This document shows, piece after piece, positions 48,691 to 60,469 of a stretch of DNA of 64,000 bases. The notes below the pieces were generated by a model. That model did no database searches and had not been told where the DNA came from. It saw nothing but the letters and a program-made list of their open reading frames with translations. Positions within the stretch are counted from its first letter, which is position 1, and every line of letters starts with the position of its first letter. The DNA lies in NCBI RefSeq assembly GCF_003265705.1, contig NW_020312904.1, forward strand, positions 1,391,332 through 1,455,331, written 5' to 3'. Source of the stretch: Callorhinus ursinus (Eukaryota > Chordata > Mammalia > Carnivora > Otariidae). The translations under genes were made by a program, and so were the position numbers.

Positions 48691-48775
48691 GACACCCCCC
48701 CAAATTCGTGTCCACCTGGAACATCAGAAAGTGACATTTTTGGAAATGGAGTCATTAAAGATGGGATAAAGTTTG
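48691..48775 (+). mobile_element. ERVL-MaLR-type LTR remnant
   Basis: 'ccccccaaattcgtgtccac' followed by 'ctggaacatcagaaagtgac' and 'atttttggaaatggagtcat' matches the sense start of a MaLR LTR related to the antisense piece at 25700-25875. Confidence 0.6.
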
Positions 48776-49502
48776 TGACCTGGAATCATCGTTGATTTAA
48801 GAAGAGCCTAGATGGGATGGTGCCATCCCGAGGCCTGGTTCTCGCGGGCACATGGCCGTGGGAGGACCGGGGCACACACTGGGTGATGCCGCCACACGTC
48901 CAGGAGCGCCTGGAGCCCCAGAGGCTGGACAAGGCCACACCTCAGCTTCACCCGGCGGGAACGAGCGTCTGCCGCCGTGAGCCTCCAAGTGTGGGGTGAC
49001 GGGGGGGCTGCTGGAGCCTTGCAGGGCGCGTCTCCAGAAAGAAGCTGCAGCGGCCCCTCCGGGAGCTGAGGGGCCGCACATCTCAAGACCTGGGTCTTCA
49101 GGAAGAGTCCTCCCTGCTGGTGCTGGCGTGGCAGGGTCCAGAGTCAGCAGGCTTCTTCCCCTCGCTGGTGTGAGCCCCCGGTGGGGCTGTCTGCCGCGGG
49201 GCCGGCTGCGAGGGCTGGGCTCTCTCCTGCAGCCCTGCCTGCAGGCCACCCAGAGGGCCTGCACCCCACTCCCGAGCACCCGAGTGCGGGGCCCAGACCA
49301 GCTCATCCACCGAGAGCGTCTGCTTCCTGCCATTTCCTCTCCTGCATGCTCTGCCTTTTCTCCTTTCCATGTCCTGTCACTTCATAGGGGTGTCCAGACG
49401 GCAAAAATGGGAGGCACATATGTTCTGTTCTTTTAACTGGGAGCCCACAACAAGCGTTTGCTAAGTTTCTACAGAGAGTCCCTGTAGGAATCTCCGCACC
49501 AG
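48776..49502. other. TAFA5: GC-rich intron DNA
   Basis: Nothing recognised on either strand. Confidence 0.4.
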
Positions 49503-49880
49503 TGTGTGGGGCTCAGATCCAGAGCCCAGACCTCAGGGCCCAGTGCTCAGGGCCCAGCACTCAGAGTCCAGCACTCGGGGTCCAGCACTTGGGGGCCCAG
49601 CACTCCAGGTCCAGTGTTCGGGGCTTGGGGTCAAGAACTCCGGGTCTAGCACTCAGGGTCCGGGGCTCAGGGTCTGGCACTAGGGGCCCAGTCCTCGGGG
49701 CCCAACGTTTGGGGTCCGGGGCTCTGGGTACAGCGCTCCAGGTCCAGTGCTCGGGGCTCGGGGTCCAGCACTCTGGGTCGAGTGCTCGGGGTCTGGGGCT
49801 CAGGGTCTGGCGCTCCGGGCACAGCGCTCAGGGTCCAGCACTTGGGGCCCAACGCGCTCGGGGCCCGGCACACAGGGCCA
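49503..49880. repeat. Minisatellite with 14-15-bp unit (about 25 degenerate copies)
   Basis: Units vary around GGGGTCCAGCACTC, with higher-order mixtures such as GGGGCTCGGGGTCCAG. The repeat keeps a plus-strand frame open at 49502-49987 and a minus-strand frame open at 49667-49996; both are artefacts of the repeat. Confidence 0.93.
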
Positions 49881-52800
49881 CATGTGCCGCTCCTCCTGCA
49901 TGTCTGCCCCAGGCACGGGCCTGGCACGAGGAACCTGAGTGGTGGCTGACTGGCAGAGCCACCCTCCCGGGCACTCAGAGGGGCTAGACCTGGCACACGC
50001 TAGGCCCTCGGGTGGTACATTTGGAATCCAAGAACGCAGAGACCTCCTGGTCACCTGGACAAGGCGAGCCATCCCCAGGACGGTGGAGAAGCGCAGTGGC
50101 CCCCAGCCTGCCCCACACTAGCTCACACATCCGGGGTCAGAGACGCTCGGCACTGCAGGAGATGCTCATCAGCAGAGCCCAATAGGAATAAATGAGAACA
50201 TAAGCCACCTGAGTGCTTCTCGGTCATGTGAACCAGTCTGCGGTGAGCGCTGACCTCTGGGACTGGGACCGCTGGGCACACAGGTGCTCGGGGAGCCGCT
50301 GCTGTTCCGCCAGGCAGGGCCTGCTCTTGGGAAGTGTGGTTTGGGGGAAACAAGTTCCCAGGAAATCCAAGTTCCTGGACAGAACTAGACGGACACCCCC
50401 ATGAACGCTCCTCACCCCCCACAACGGGGCCTTCACACAGTACGGAGTTCAGGTGTGGTGCGTGATGCTCCTCGGAAAGATGGGTTCCCATCCAGCTGGT
50501 CCACTCTGATTTGGGAGATGGGGCCGCAGCTCATGCCGGGCACCTTGCAGTACATACACGTTACAAAGTGTGGCAAAGCGACTACCCATCACGGCGTCCT
50601 GATCGCCACTGGCACATGCCGCTCGCGGCCGCAGCAGCTCACATCTGCGGAGACGAGAGGTATGGGGAGGGCAGGAGAGCGCTCTGCTCTCGGGGGGGAC
50701 CCACACCACCCGCCATCAGTGGGCACAGCGGAGGACTGCAGAGCTCAGGGGAGACCGTCTCTGGGGGCGTCACGGGAGGGCACTGTTGCACCCTGGGGTG
50801 AAGCCTGCAGCATCCCCCGCGTCTCCTTTCCTGGTTCAGACCAGCGTCCACAGGGCCAACAGGGCGTGGGAAGCAGAGCCTGGGAAGCCAGCACAGATGC
50901 TAAATCCTCCCCCAAGCCCCCCAGGATGGTGGGCTCCCCACGATTCACTGTGACCTGCAGGAGTCACCACGTCCAGCTAGTGAGCCTGTGCAGACGTGTG
51001 AGCTTCACTAAATGGGACTCCCCCTCAGGACATGGGATTCTCTGATATTTTTACTTAATTTCCTCCTCCCTCTCTCAAATGCAGATGATGATCCAGTAAA
51101 TTAATTTCATGACCCACTAATGGGGTGAAGACTTGTCCTCTGAAGAGTAGCGCTCTCAGAAATGCAAACATCAGCGCATTCCTGGGATCTCTTCACAGGC
51201 GACCACGTAATTTATCGCACGTTCTTATGTCGGCCTTGAGCGAGGGGCCGGGGGGTGCCCATCGGGCACAGTGCCTGCCGTGGGTGGTTGGTGGGCGCAG
51301 AGACGTGAGCAGCGTGGCCCTCACAGAGGAGTGGGGCGTGACACGGTCGGCGGGGGGTGCCACTGAGACACGGCTGTGGCCCCTGCGGTGGTGTGGGCAG
51401 TCACATGGCTAAACAATCACAAGGGCTCTCAAAGCCCATCTCATGGAAAACCTCCTTGTGGTGAAATGGGAAATCGCGGGGCTAGCCAGCATCTGTAACG
51501 GAATCGAGATGCCAACTCGAAAATGGGAATATACACTCCAGTTACACGGTGTTGGGGTCAAGAGCTCGAATGACCTTTGAAGAAAGCTTTGCAAACAGGT
51601 CACCGCACACCAGGATTGCTGTCAGAGCCAGAGATGTGTCTGCAGACACCTGGGGAGACCCCGGGCCGCCAGCATCATCACACAGCCCCTCCACGGGATG
51701 CACCAGCCCAATCTTCAGCGCACACGCCCTCCACACTGCAAAGGGCACCGTGCCCTAGGTGTGCACCCCTATGGGGGGCGAGGAGCCTCGAGAGTGGGCA
51801 CTTCTCCTGGACTTGCCCCGAGCCTATAGCAGGTGTCCTTCCCACACCTGGACCAGCAGGTGCATCTGCCCGAGCACCAGCTGTGGCATGCTGGCTGCCC
51901 CCCAGGGCAGGCTCCCCTGAGAATGGGCAGACGGGAGAATCGATCTTCAGAGCTCAAAGATCCGTGGGCTCGTGCAAAGCCAGACCCAACGTTTGAGGGG
52001 GGAAGACCCAGCAGACTGACAGGCTGTCTCCGTGGCCTACTACCAGCTGTGGTTTTCACAGCGGTCAGACCAAGGCGATGGTCGCAAGCTCCTGGGCCCG
52101 TGGGGCCACAGGACTGGCCGCAGCAAGGGGGATGCATCAAGGAACAGAGCCTGCCTACAGATGCTGGGCCTGCTAGAGGGCCTGCAGGGCAGGGAATTCC
52201 GAGCACGGGAGTGGGGAAGGGCTTGGGAGCCTCAGTTCACCTGTGTGACCATGAGGGTTGCTGCTGGGCCACTTCCTACAGCCTGCCTACCCCCAGCACC
52301 GTGCTCGGGGCCTGGAGTGCAGGCCGGACCCATAGCCACGTCCCAGGGCCACCGCTGTGGGTGGGCAGCCTGGAACGTCCCCCAAGCCTCCCCTCCTCCA
52401 GGGGTTCACTCCAAAGACTCCATCACCTGGCATGTCCTGCCCACAGGGCTGCCGTGGGCCCTGCAGGGAACCCACACACTGATCCACAGGCCCCAGGGAT
52501 GTGGGATGGCAACCCTGGCTGTGTAGGATCTGCTTGTCCCCAGGTCTCTGCCTTTTGGGACCAGCACACAGACGGGGACCCCGGAAAGATCAGCTGCCTC
52601 CTGGATGCCGCTGGAGGGGGCAGCCTCACATCAGAAGCCGCCCAGGCTCCCTCAGAGCCGCCAGGCGGCTGACAGGTCATGAGCTGGCAATCCCCGCACA
52701 CGTCACAGGTGCGAGCACAGGATCGCCTGCTTCTGTGCTGGCCACGGCTTGGGCAGCTGGCATGCTGGGGAAGGCCCCCTCTGGCCGCCCTTGTCTCTCG

Positions 52801-54039
52801 GCTGACAGCCGTGCTCGGCAGGTGCCCCTGGGTCCTGCCCACCTGCCGTCAATGCAGAACCACCTGATTGCCACAAACAGACAGCCCGTCCTCAGAATGT
52901 GCCCCCGAGGGGCCCGAACTGTGCTCTCCTCAGCAGCTGCGCGAGCTAGGCCCCCTGGACACGTGGCTGGACGGCCCGCCGGGGCTGCCTGCAGAGGCCG
53001 GCATGTGGTGAGGGAGGAAGCGCGCCGGATTTCCTCTGCTCCAACTCCGAGGGGCTACAGCCTCCACCTTTCTGAGCAACCCTGCGAGGAGACTCGGATG
53101 CCAGCCTGGCTTTCCGGATCCTTCCCTGGGGGCCCCAGACCTCCCTGACTGGACATTCCCAAGTCACGGAGGCAGGAATCAGGGCCAAGAGATCAAACCC
53201 CACTTCAGGTCTCGGTTTCTATGTGGAGCTCATGACGACGAGCCGGGCTTGGGGTGATGATCAGCCTGGGGGGAGGAGAGGCCACCGCCGTGTGGGCCGA
53301 GGTCTGCGGAGTCCCAGCGCCCAAGCCAGGGGACACAGGCCCCAGCTCCCGTGGCTCACATCATCGAGCGTGTGCCTTGAGGAACTTACCTTTGGAAAAG
53401 GGACCTCAGAGAGCGGCCCCAGGACCCCTTTCCTGCCCTCCCCTCCCAACCTGTGGGTCAGCAGCCACGGGGACCCGCGGGTCCCGGCTCCTGGAACAGA
53501 GCATACAGGGTGTGCCCCTCCGCGGGATCTGGGAGGGACCAGGGCGCCCTCGGGGGTTTTCAGGGTCTCCGCGCAGAATGGCCACCATGTGGTGCCCAGG
53601 GTAGGAGCCGACCTTGAGGACCACGCCCCTCCCCAATCCTTGCTCTGGAGAGGATTCACCTGCCGTGAGGGGGTCCTAACCCGTCCTCCTGCCTGGAGTT
53701 GTAAGCACACCCTCCACCCCAGAATCGAGACAGTGTTACCAACCACCCTGTGTGGGCGCTGAGCTACCTTCTGGGCGGACGCTTTCAGGGTGTTCTGCCT
53801 GGCCCTTGGGCCCACCTGTCGCAGGGACAGTCTGACGGAGCCCAGGGACAGATTGATCTGGCCCCAGAGGGTGAGGGGGTGCAGAGGGGAGGCCGCGAGG
53901 CTGGAGGCCTCTCCGCACCAAGAAGCCCACTGCCACTGTCCCCGTCACTGCCGACGTGGGGCCCCCCTCCCCAAGGGTACCCACTGCCCAGGGCTGCTCG
54001 CCTTCTCGGTGTGAGGAGTGAGGGGGGCTGTGTACGCAC
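49881..54039. other. TAFA5: Intron DNA between the minisatellite and the penultimate exon
   Basis: No exon recognised. AT-richer stretches without a repeat match occur at 51035-51240 and 51405-51620. The rest is GC-rich. Confidence 0.4.
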
Positions 54040-54167
54040 CGTGGTGGTCTTTATCCGCCCGCCGGGCTGTGTGCACGTCCAGCCTGACCGGTTGATCAGC
54101 AGGTCACAGCCTTCGCCCTCCAGACACGGGAGCATGTCACACCACTGCTTTGTCTTGATGATTCGAG
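54040..54167 (-). CDS. TAFA5: TAFA5 penultimate coding exon (C-terminal cysteine region)
   Basis: This 128-nt exon completes one split alanine codon (2 nt) and then gives 42 codons, starting RIIKTKQWCD and ending GGRIKTTT. That is the C-terminal half of the TAFA5 mature protein as known in mammals. Four cysteines at exon codons 9, 14, 20 and 31 give the spacing C-x4-C-x5-C-x10-C typical of the TAFA family. An N-R-S sequon (codons 25-27) is a possible N-glycosylation site. The acceptor reads CTCTTCTCTCCCACAG on the minus strand, with AG at 54168-54169. The donor is GTGCGTAC at 54032-54039. The upstream intron is phase 1 and the downstream intron phase 0. The protein is secreted; reported partners include S1PR2 and LRRC4B (literature, not visible here). 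The sequence clearly differs from what I recall of TAFA1-4. No frameshift or stop is present, so the exon looks functional. Confidence 0.96.
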
Positions 54168-54964
54168 CTGTGGGAGAGAAGAGAGCCGTTCAGCCGCTGC
54201 TCACGGGGGCCCTGGGTGGCACCAGCAGCCTCACTCCTACACGGCGGTGGGAAGGGCGGTGGGCAGCCTGGTGCCCTTCGGGGTGGCCGGGCCACTATTC
54301 CTCCCCGGTTCCCCATTTTGTGCTGCTCCCCAGGTCCAGCTTTGCCACCAGCCCCTCAGTAAGTGGTAGCAGGGGGTGTTGAGGATGGTTTCCTCCCTGA
54401 CGGAAAAGCCTAGAAGCAGAGGCTATGTCCGGAAACAGAGGATGATTGTATTCACTTAACCCTCACTCAAGGACCACCGCAGAACAACGGGCTGTTCTCC
54501 AAATTAGGACCAAGTGCACGTCCTTCTAAATGCACGTACGACTGATTAGCTGCACGTTTATAAATCCGGGGCTGATACAAGAAGGAAGAGACTCCAGTTA
54601 CAAAGTCTGGGTGCTCAGATCCGACGCCCACCACGGGCCAGACATTATTTCAGCTCAAAGCTAAGTCGTCAACATGCATGCTTCCAAACACGCATCCTCC
54701 CCAACTCCGGGCTGCTGCTGGAAAAGGCACAAAACCTGCGATTTCCCAAGAATGAAGATGTGGAGTCCGGGTCCAGGCCGTGCGAGGACAGATGCGTCTT
54801 TGGGCACCTGCCCCGCGCTCGCCATGCTGGACTGTCCCCTCAGGGGCGGCGGGAAAAGGCGAGCGGGCCAGGAGAGAGCTTGGCCAGCCACAGTGTGGGT
54901 CTCGGGGCCGTTCCAGGGGATACAGCAGCTCATTCCCCTGACACCAGCTCCTTTCTAGGCCGTG
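54168..54964. other. TAFA5: Intron flank upstream of the penultimate TAFA5 exon
   Basis: The polypyrimidine tract and acceptor adjoin the exon. 54400-54660 is AT-richer and matches no repeat I recognise. Confidence 0.4.
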
Positions 54965-55140
54965 CCACAGACAGGACTATGCCTCCAAAGTCACATGGCG
55001 AAGCCCTAACCCCTGGTGTGGGGGTCCTCGGAGACAGGGTTTTATAGAAATCCTTCAGGTTAAGTCAAGTCCTGAGGGTGGGGTCCCGATCTGATAGGAT
55101 CAGGGCCCTCGCGAGCAGAGACACCGGGCCGTGCGAGGCC
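54965..55140 (+). mobile_element. ERVL-MaLR LTR remnant (MLT1/MST-like)
   Basis: 'acaggactatgcctccaaag', 'cgaagccctaacccctggtg', 'gagggtggggtcccgatctg' and 'ataggatcagggccctcgcg' follow the order of a MaLR LTR in sense orientation. Confidence 0.75.
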
Positions 55141-56689
55141 TCCTCCAGCACCTGGGCCGGCTGGCCCGTCCTCTCAGCCTCCCGGCCCCCAGGGCGATGA
55201 GAAGGCCAACGTTTGCTGCGGAGGCCGCCCAGCCCGCGGTGTTCTGTCCCCGCAGCCTGGCAGACGGGGACGCGACGGAGACCCACCCGTGGCCGTGTTT
55301 CTCATTCTGCTGGGAAGTCGGTGTGGGAAACACGCCAGCCGAGCACCTGCACAGTTCCCCAGGCGAAGAGGGGACGCGCCAGGCTCTGCTCACCGGGGCG
55401 CGGCCTCTGTCCCGGCGGGACCCCTGGGGCGGGAGGCTGGGTGCAGGCGGGAGCCCCTCTCTGGGCCGCCGGCACAGGAGCTCGGCGCCTTCCCAACACA
55501 TCCCCGGGGCCTCATTCCTACCCTGCTCCTACCCCTGCCGGAGCCCCAAGCAGCATCGTCTTCCCAGATGCACCGTTTTGTGACAGTAACAGATGCCCCG
55601 AAAGGCCTGCTGTGTGCCTGCAGGTGCACCCCTTACGCCCACAGAGAGGCTACGGGCATGGAGCACACACAGCCCAATCCCTGGAAACCCTGCCGGAGCG
55701 TCTGAGCCACGATCCTGACGAGTAAAGGGGGAGCTTCCCCGGGATCAGCCATGAGGAGTGGGGTGGAGCAGGCTAACGGGCGGATCGAAGAGCATCCGCA
55801 GCCACGCTCCCCAGCTGTGCCCCCCGAGCCCCACCCAGGGGCACACGGCCATCGTAGTGGGCCAGTGGTGCAGACCCTCAGCCTGCAGGGAGGCCCGGGG
55901 CCGCCCCAGTCCTTGCCTGAGGGTCCAAGAGCGGGAACACGGCTGTCTCAGGGACAGATGTGCCCTCCCGTGGCAAGAAGGCGATGAGGTTCTGCAGGCG
56001 GGGAGCCTGAGGTCGCACCGTCTGCGAGGCCCCGCACGCCGGGCCTGGGCCATCCTGAACGGGGCTGCACGTGTGGAGGCAGGTCCTGGCTTGTGCTGGG
56101 CGGCCTGGTCTGCAGGACATGCGGTGATGCGGGAAGGTGGCGGAGCCAGGCCTGGGTTCCCTCCCGCAGCACCGTGTGCTCACCCTGGTGCTCTGTCCCC
56201 CCGGGGAAGCACGGAGCTGGGGGCGGAGGAGAAGGTGTCGCTGGAAGGACCCGGCCCAGGCTCGGCCCGCCAACGCGCACGGACACACAGCCCTCACGGT
56301 CGGGCCACCTGCAGTCATGTGGACCGAGGGCGTGAGAGGGACAGACGCTGACCTTGGGACTCACCCATCTGCAGGCCTCACGGCAGCCTCCTGCCCCCGC
56401 CAGGCCCACGGCCGAGGCCCCTCATCCCGCGACACCACCCTCAGTTCCACTGGGCTCGCTCACCTCTCTCGAAGCGGTGTGGGGCTGCTGTCTCCACGCC
56501 TTCCTGACCGTCATGCACTCAGCTGCGAGCGGGGAGACGTGGGAGGGAGGGAGCACGTGGCCCCAAACCCTGGCCCCCAGCACGGTGTGACCATGAGCGA
56601 GCGTGGCCACAGGCCAGAAAGGCAGGACAGGGAATGGGTCCTCACGGCCTTCAGGGGAGGAGGGCCACAAGTCCCGCCCACACTGCTGC
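55141..56689. other. TAFA5: GC- and CpG-rich intron DNA
   Basis: No exon or repeat recognised; open frames on both strands are compositional. Confidence 0.4.
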
Positions 56690-56925
56690 CACGCATCTGA
56701 CCACACACATACACGCCTGCTCACCCAAACACGCGTGCACACATACACACATGGTGAAATGTGTGAACACAGGCAAACATGAATACACAGACCCATGGGC
56801 ATGCAAACAGCACACACGGACACGTACCCATCTGTCCGTTCACAAGTGCACACACACACACACGTACCCACCTTGTGTTCACAAGCACACACACGTGCGT
56901 GCACACACAAGCAGTCGCTGACTGT
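56690..56925. repeat. CA-rich imperfect tandem repeat
   Basis: Alternating purine-pyrimidine DNA built from ACACAC, ACATACACAC, GTGCACAC and CACACACGTACCCA motifs. It includes a near-repeat of CACACACACGTACCCA at about 56850-56870 against GGACACGTACCCATC at 56820. Potential Z-DNA former. Confidence 0.85.
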
Positions 56926-59900
56926 CCCCCTCCCCCATGCCGTGGGGCAGCCTGGGCGTGCCGGGTGCCAGGCTGGCCGAGGGCACTGCGGGGCCGCTGC
57001 TGAGCACACACGCCTTTTGTCTGCTGCTGGGCTTAGCTCACCCTGCCTGAGCCCACTTCCTGCTGGAGGCGGTCGGAGGCACAGCACTGGCCACCACATC
57101 CCAGGGACAAAGGGACCTTTCATGCCACACGTCACCACTTCCGCGACGCTCCAGCACTGGGGAGGGCAGTGCACGGGGCCGTGAGCGACAGTGGCTGACT
57201 GCTGGCCTCTGGGGACACTGGTGGCAGCCAGCCGTGTGCCACGGGAGGTGCCTTGGCCCGCGGCGCATCAGGGGTCACCACCACATTGCCCGTGCCTGTC
57301 CCTGGGCCCGGGGAGAGCAGACTTGTGCAGACGGGCGCTGGGGACTGAAATGGAGCCGCTGCACCGACCCCGGGCCTCTGACAGGGCGCCGGCCTGGCCT
57401 TGGGGTGGTGCCACTCCCCTCTCCCTCGGCGTGTCCCCACCTGCCCTGTGTCCCCAGAGAGGCCACCAGGCACCCAGCACTCTCGAATACGTCTTGCTCG
57501 TGAACAGGCTTGCGGCCACAGTGTGGGCCCCGTGCACCTGCTGCTGGCCAGGCAGGGGTGTGAGCTCACCGTGCCACCCGCACACTCTGCCCCGAAAGCT
57601 GAGGGCCTCAGGCTGAGGCTCCAGGCTGCCCTCCACGTGGACGTTTAGGTGTTTCTGGGACAGGAGCTCTGCCTCAGTCTCCCACTGCTTCAGCCCAGGC
57701 ACGTGTCAACAACGTAACGGGAACCGTGGGCACCGTGCAGGCAGCCCGATCAGGACACTGACGGTGCTGGGCCGGCATTACGGGCACAGAGGGACAGCAA
57801 GGCGATGGCTGGCCAGGGCTGGTCTCCCTGGTCTCGGGAGAGCGGCAAGTGGTCGCCGGTGCCGGGCATCAGGGAGAACAGCCGAGACGCGGGGAGCTGA
57901 GTCCCAGACACAGCATGTTAGACAGCCCCGGTCCCTTTGCTGGAAGGCCAATTTGCCAGAACAACATTCGGGCAGGCCGTGAATGTGAACGGGGCTGAAG
58001 ACAGATCAGGGCAGCCCCAGAGTAACAGGGGCCTGATGGGGGCAGCACGGACACTTCCAAGAAAGGACAGGAGAGGGAACCGCCTTCGAGGGAAAGGACA
58101 GCCCTTCGGAGACAGAGCAGGGACGCGCTGATGCCCGCTCACACAGGGCGGCGGCGGGATCGGAGGGAGGGTCCTCCGGCCCACCAGCAACCCGGCCTCA
58201 CCTGCCTCAGGACCCAGCCTGCGCACAGACACAAGTGTGCTGGGGAAGCACCATCTTCCTGTGAGAGATGCAGGGGGTGGTGTGGCACCTGGTCCACGTA
58301 GGGCCTAGGGCCGCACGCAGCGGGGACCGATGAACACAGCCAGGAAACTCTCCACCACCCCTGCCCCCAGCTGGACCCCGAGAAGGACCAGCTAAGGGGG
58401 CTCCCTGCCCAGAACAGGACCGGGTGGGGGGCACAGAGCCTTGGAGCTGGAGGGCTGGGGTCTGCGTCCGTCACTCCGAGCTGGATGCTCTCGTGACTGA
58501 AGGGTAATATTTCCACAGAGCCCCTGGTACTCTCCTGAAGCAGCTGGAAGCTTTCACCTGGGGCCAAGATGGGCGGCGAGTCCAGCTGCGGAGTCCCTGG
58601 CCCCATGCAGGGGTGCAGTCAGGGCCCCTGCTCTCTGCCCCTCACATAGTGGCTCGGGGGCACGATGCACACAGCCCTCCCGCCACACTCCTCGGGGTCC
58701 CTCTCAGTGACCAGCTGCCTGAGACCAGGGCTGAGCCGCTGTCCCCGAGCACCAATCCCCAGGGAAGAGGCAGAGCCCGCCGGGGTCTGTGGAGGGCCCA
58801 GCCGGCATCGGGGCCCCGTGACCATCTCCCCCGAGAGTCCTGGACTTCAGACACATGGCAAGGACCCGTGTCTCCCCCAGCTAATTGTATGACATCAGGA
58901 CAATGGCGGTCAGAGCATCATCCTTCCAAGGCCTTTTCTAGAGAAAGCTAGGGACCTGCCCCCACCGGGAATCAGCCTGGCCATCCTGGCGGCGCTCCCC
59001 ATTCTTATGGGTGTCACCCCACACCAGTGAGAAAAGGCTCTGCAGGGTTTGCACAGGGAGAGAGGGTGAGTGCTATAGGGCACCTCGTGTCACATGGCCG
59101 TGGGGCGCAGCGCCCGGGGACACACACCCCACACGTGCGCTGCTTGCTCCCCTCCAGTCCAGGAGGAGAGCGTGCGGCAGGACACATGCAGGGCTCTGTC
59201 CCCAGCCCCCTTCGTGACTGGATCATGCAGCGAGGCAAATGTGTCTAGGGGCATGAGAAGCTCCGGGCAGGTACTGGGAATGCCTCTGGATGGCTCTAGG
59301 TGAAATATAAGGTCTGCTCACAACACACAAAGACGCACAATGATTAGCCCGATTTCATACAACGTGCCCCCATGCATGATCAGCATCCCCAACCTCACAG
59401 CCTCCAAGCAAGTACAGGAGGAAGTTTAATCGTGGAGCGAACCTGCAGGTACGTCCCTGTGCTAGAGCTGTGTCTTCCCCAAACATCTACCTTGTAAAAT
59501 GAATGCCGCAAATTTAAATTGTATTGGTTTTGCAGTTTTGGTTGTGTTTAATTTACAAATGGTTTCACTTTATTCCAGTTTATGGTCTGGTGAGGGCTCC
59601 CAGCTTGGCATTTGCTCATATTCCAGCAATATTAAAATAAAAACGATTTAGGTCAATAGTGAGGGACCCAAGGAAGTAGCTTCCCCTTAAAAGGAGTTTT
59701 CAAATGATTTAAGTCCCAGGAACACTGCTGCCTGCCCGTGACTAGCCGGTCAGAGAAGGAGGCAGAGCTGGTGCCTGAGATTGTCCAGAGAGGGGCTGCC
59801 CTGGAAATACACGGAGCCTCCATACCCAGTGGACCAGCCTGGGGCTGCAGAAGGGAGCCCACGAGGAGCCTGCCCTGTAGCCCACCACCCTTTCTCCAGC

Positions 59901-60469
59901 CAAAGGGGCTTTGGTCTCCTGTGACAGCCTCCTCTGGGGGCTCCCTGCGGTGGCCCCAGCCCAGAAACATGTGGGTCTGGATGCAGGTGTGTGCAATGCT
60001 CATGGACTGTGGGGTAGCCTTTGTTTCCCACTGTCCCACTGGCCCCTCCAGTGGGGGAAGTGTCTCCCCTGGGGTTCTGATAGACCCCACATTCATTTTA
60101 GTCATTTGGGTAACAATATGCTCCGTCGCTGCCAGGGTCACGCAGTAATTAGAGCTGGCCCCAAGCTCGATTAAGCACTGGTCCATCCCTGCCCACAGCT
60201 GGGCTCACCCCTCCATGGAGCCTGGTCAGCTGCTTCTTTCTCCTTCCTCCCAAATGACCTGTGAAGGGCAGTGTGGAAGAGGGCACAAGTGGTTGTTGCC
60301 ACACAATGGCACCATACTGAGCCTGGGGATGTTCAATCCTGGTTCTGCCTTTCTGGAGCACATTCCAGAAACCTCAAAGGCCCATGGGTCTGGCTGCAAA
60401 GTCTTCTCTGCTACCCTCCCTTTACTCTCAGCAGATCTAGCTTCTCAGGCTCAAGAGGCCTCCTCATAA
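56926..60469. other. TAFA5: Intron DNA without a recognised gene
   Basis: GC-rich to about 59270, then AT-richer from 59290 to 59720 without a repeat match. No TAFA5 exon found. Confidence 0.4.

Larger units (their letters stand above)
25126..54039 (-). other. TAFA5: TAFA5 last intron (28.9 kb)
   Basis: Phase-0 intron with donor GTGCGTAC and acceptor TTCAG. It contains a MaLR LTR piece, MIRs, two minisatellites, an antisense LINE-1 cluster at 35.0-41.7 kb, one hAT-Charlie element and two Can-SINEs. No additional exon with family support was seen on either strand. Confidence 0.87.

Noticed and set aside
49502..49987. 161-codon repetitive frame
   Set aside because: Kept open by the 14-15-bp minisatellite; no start context or domain.
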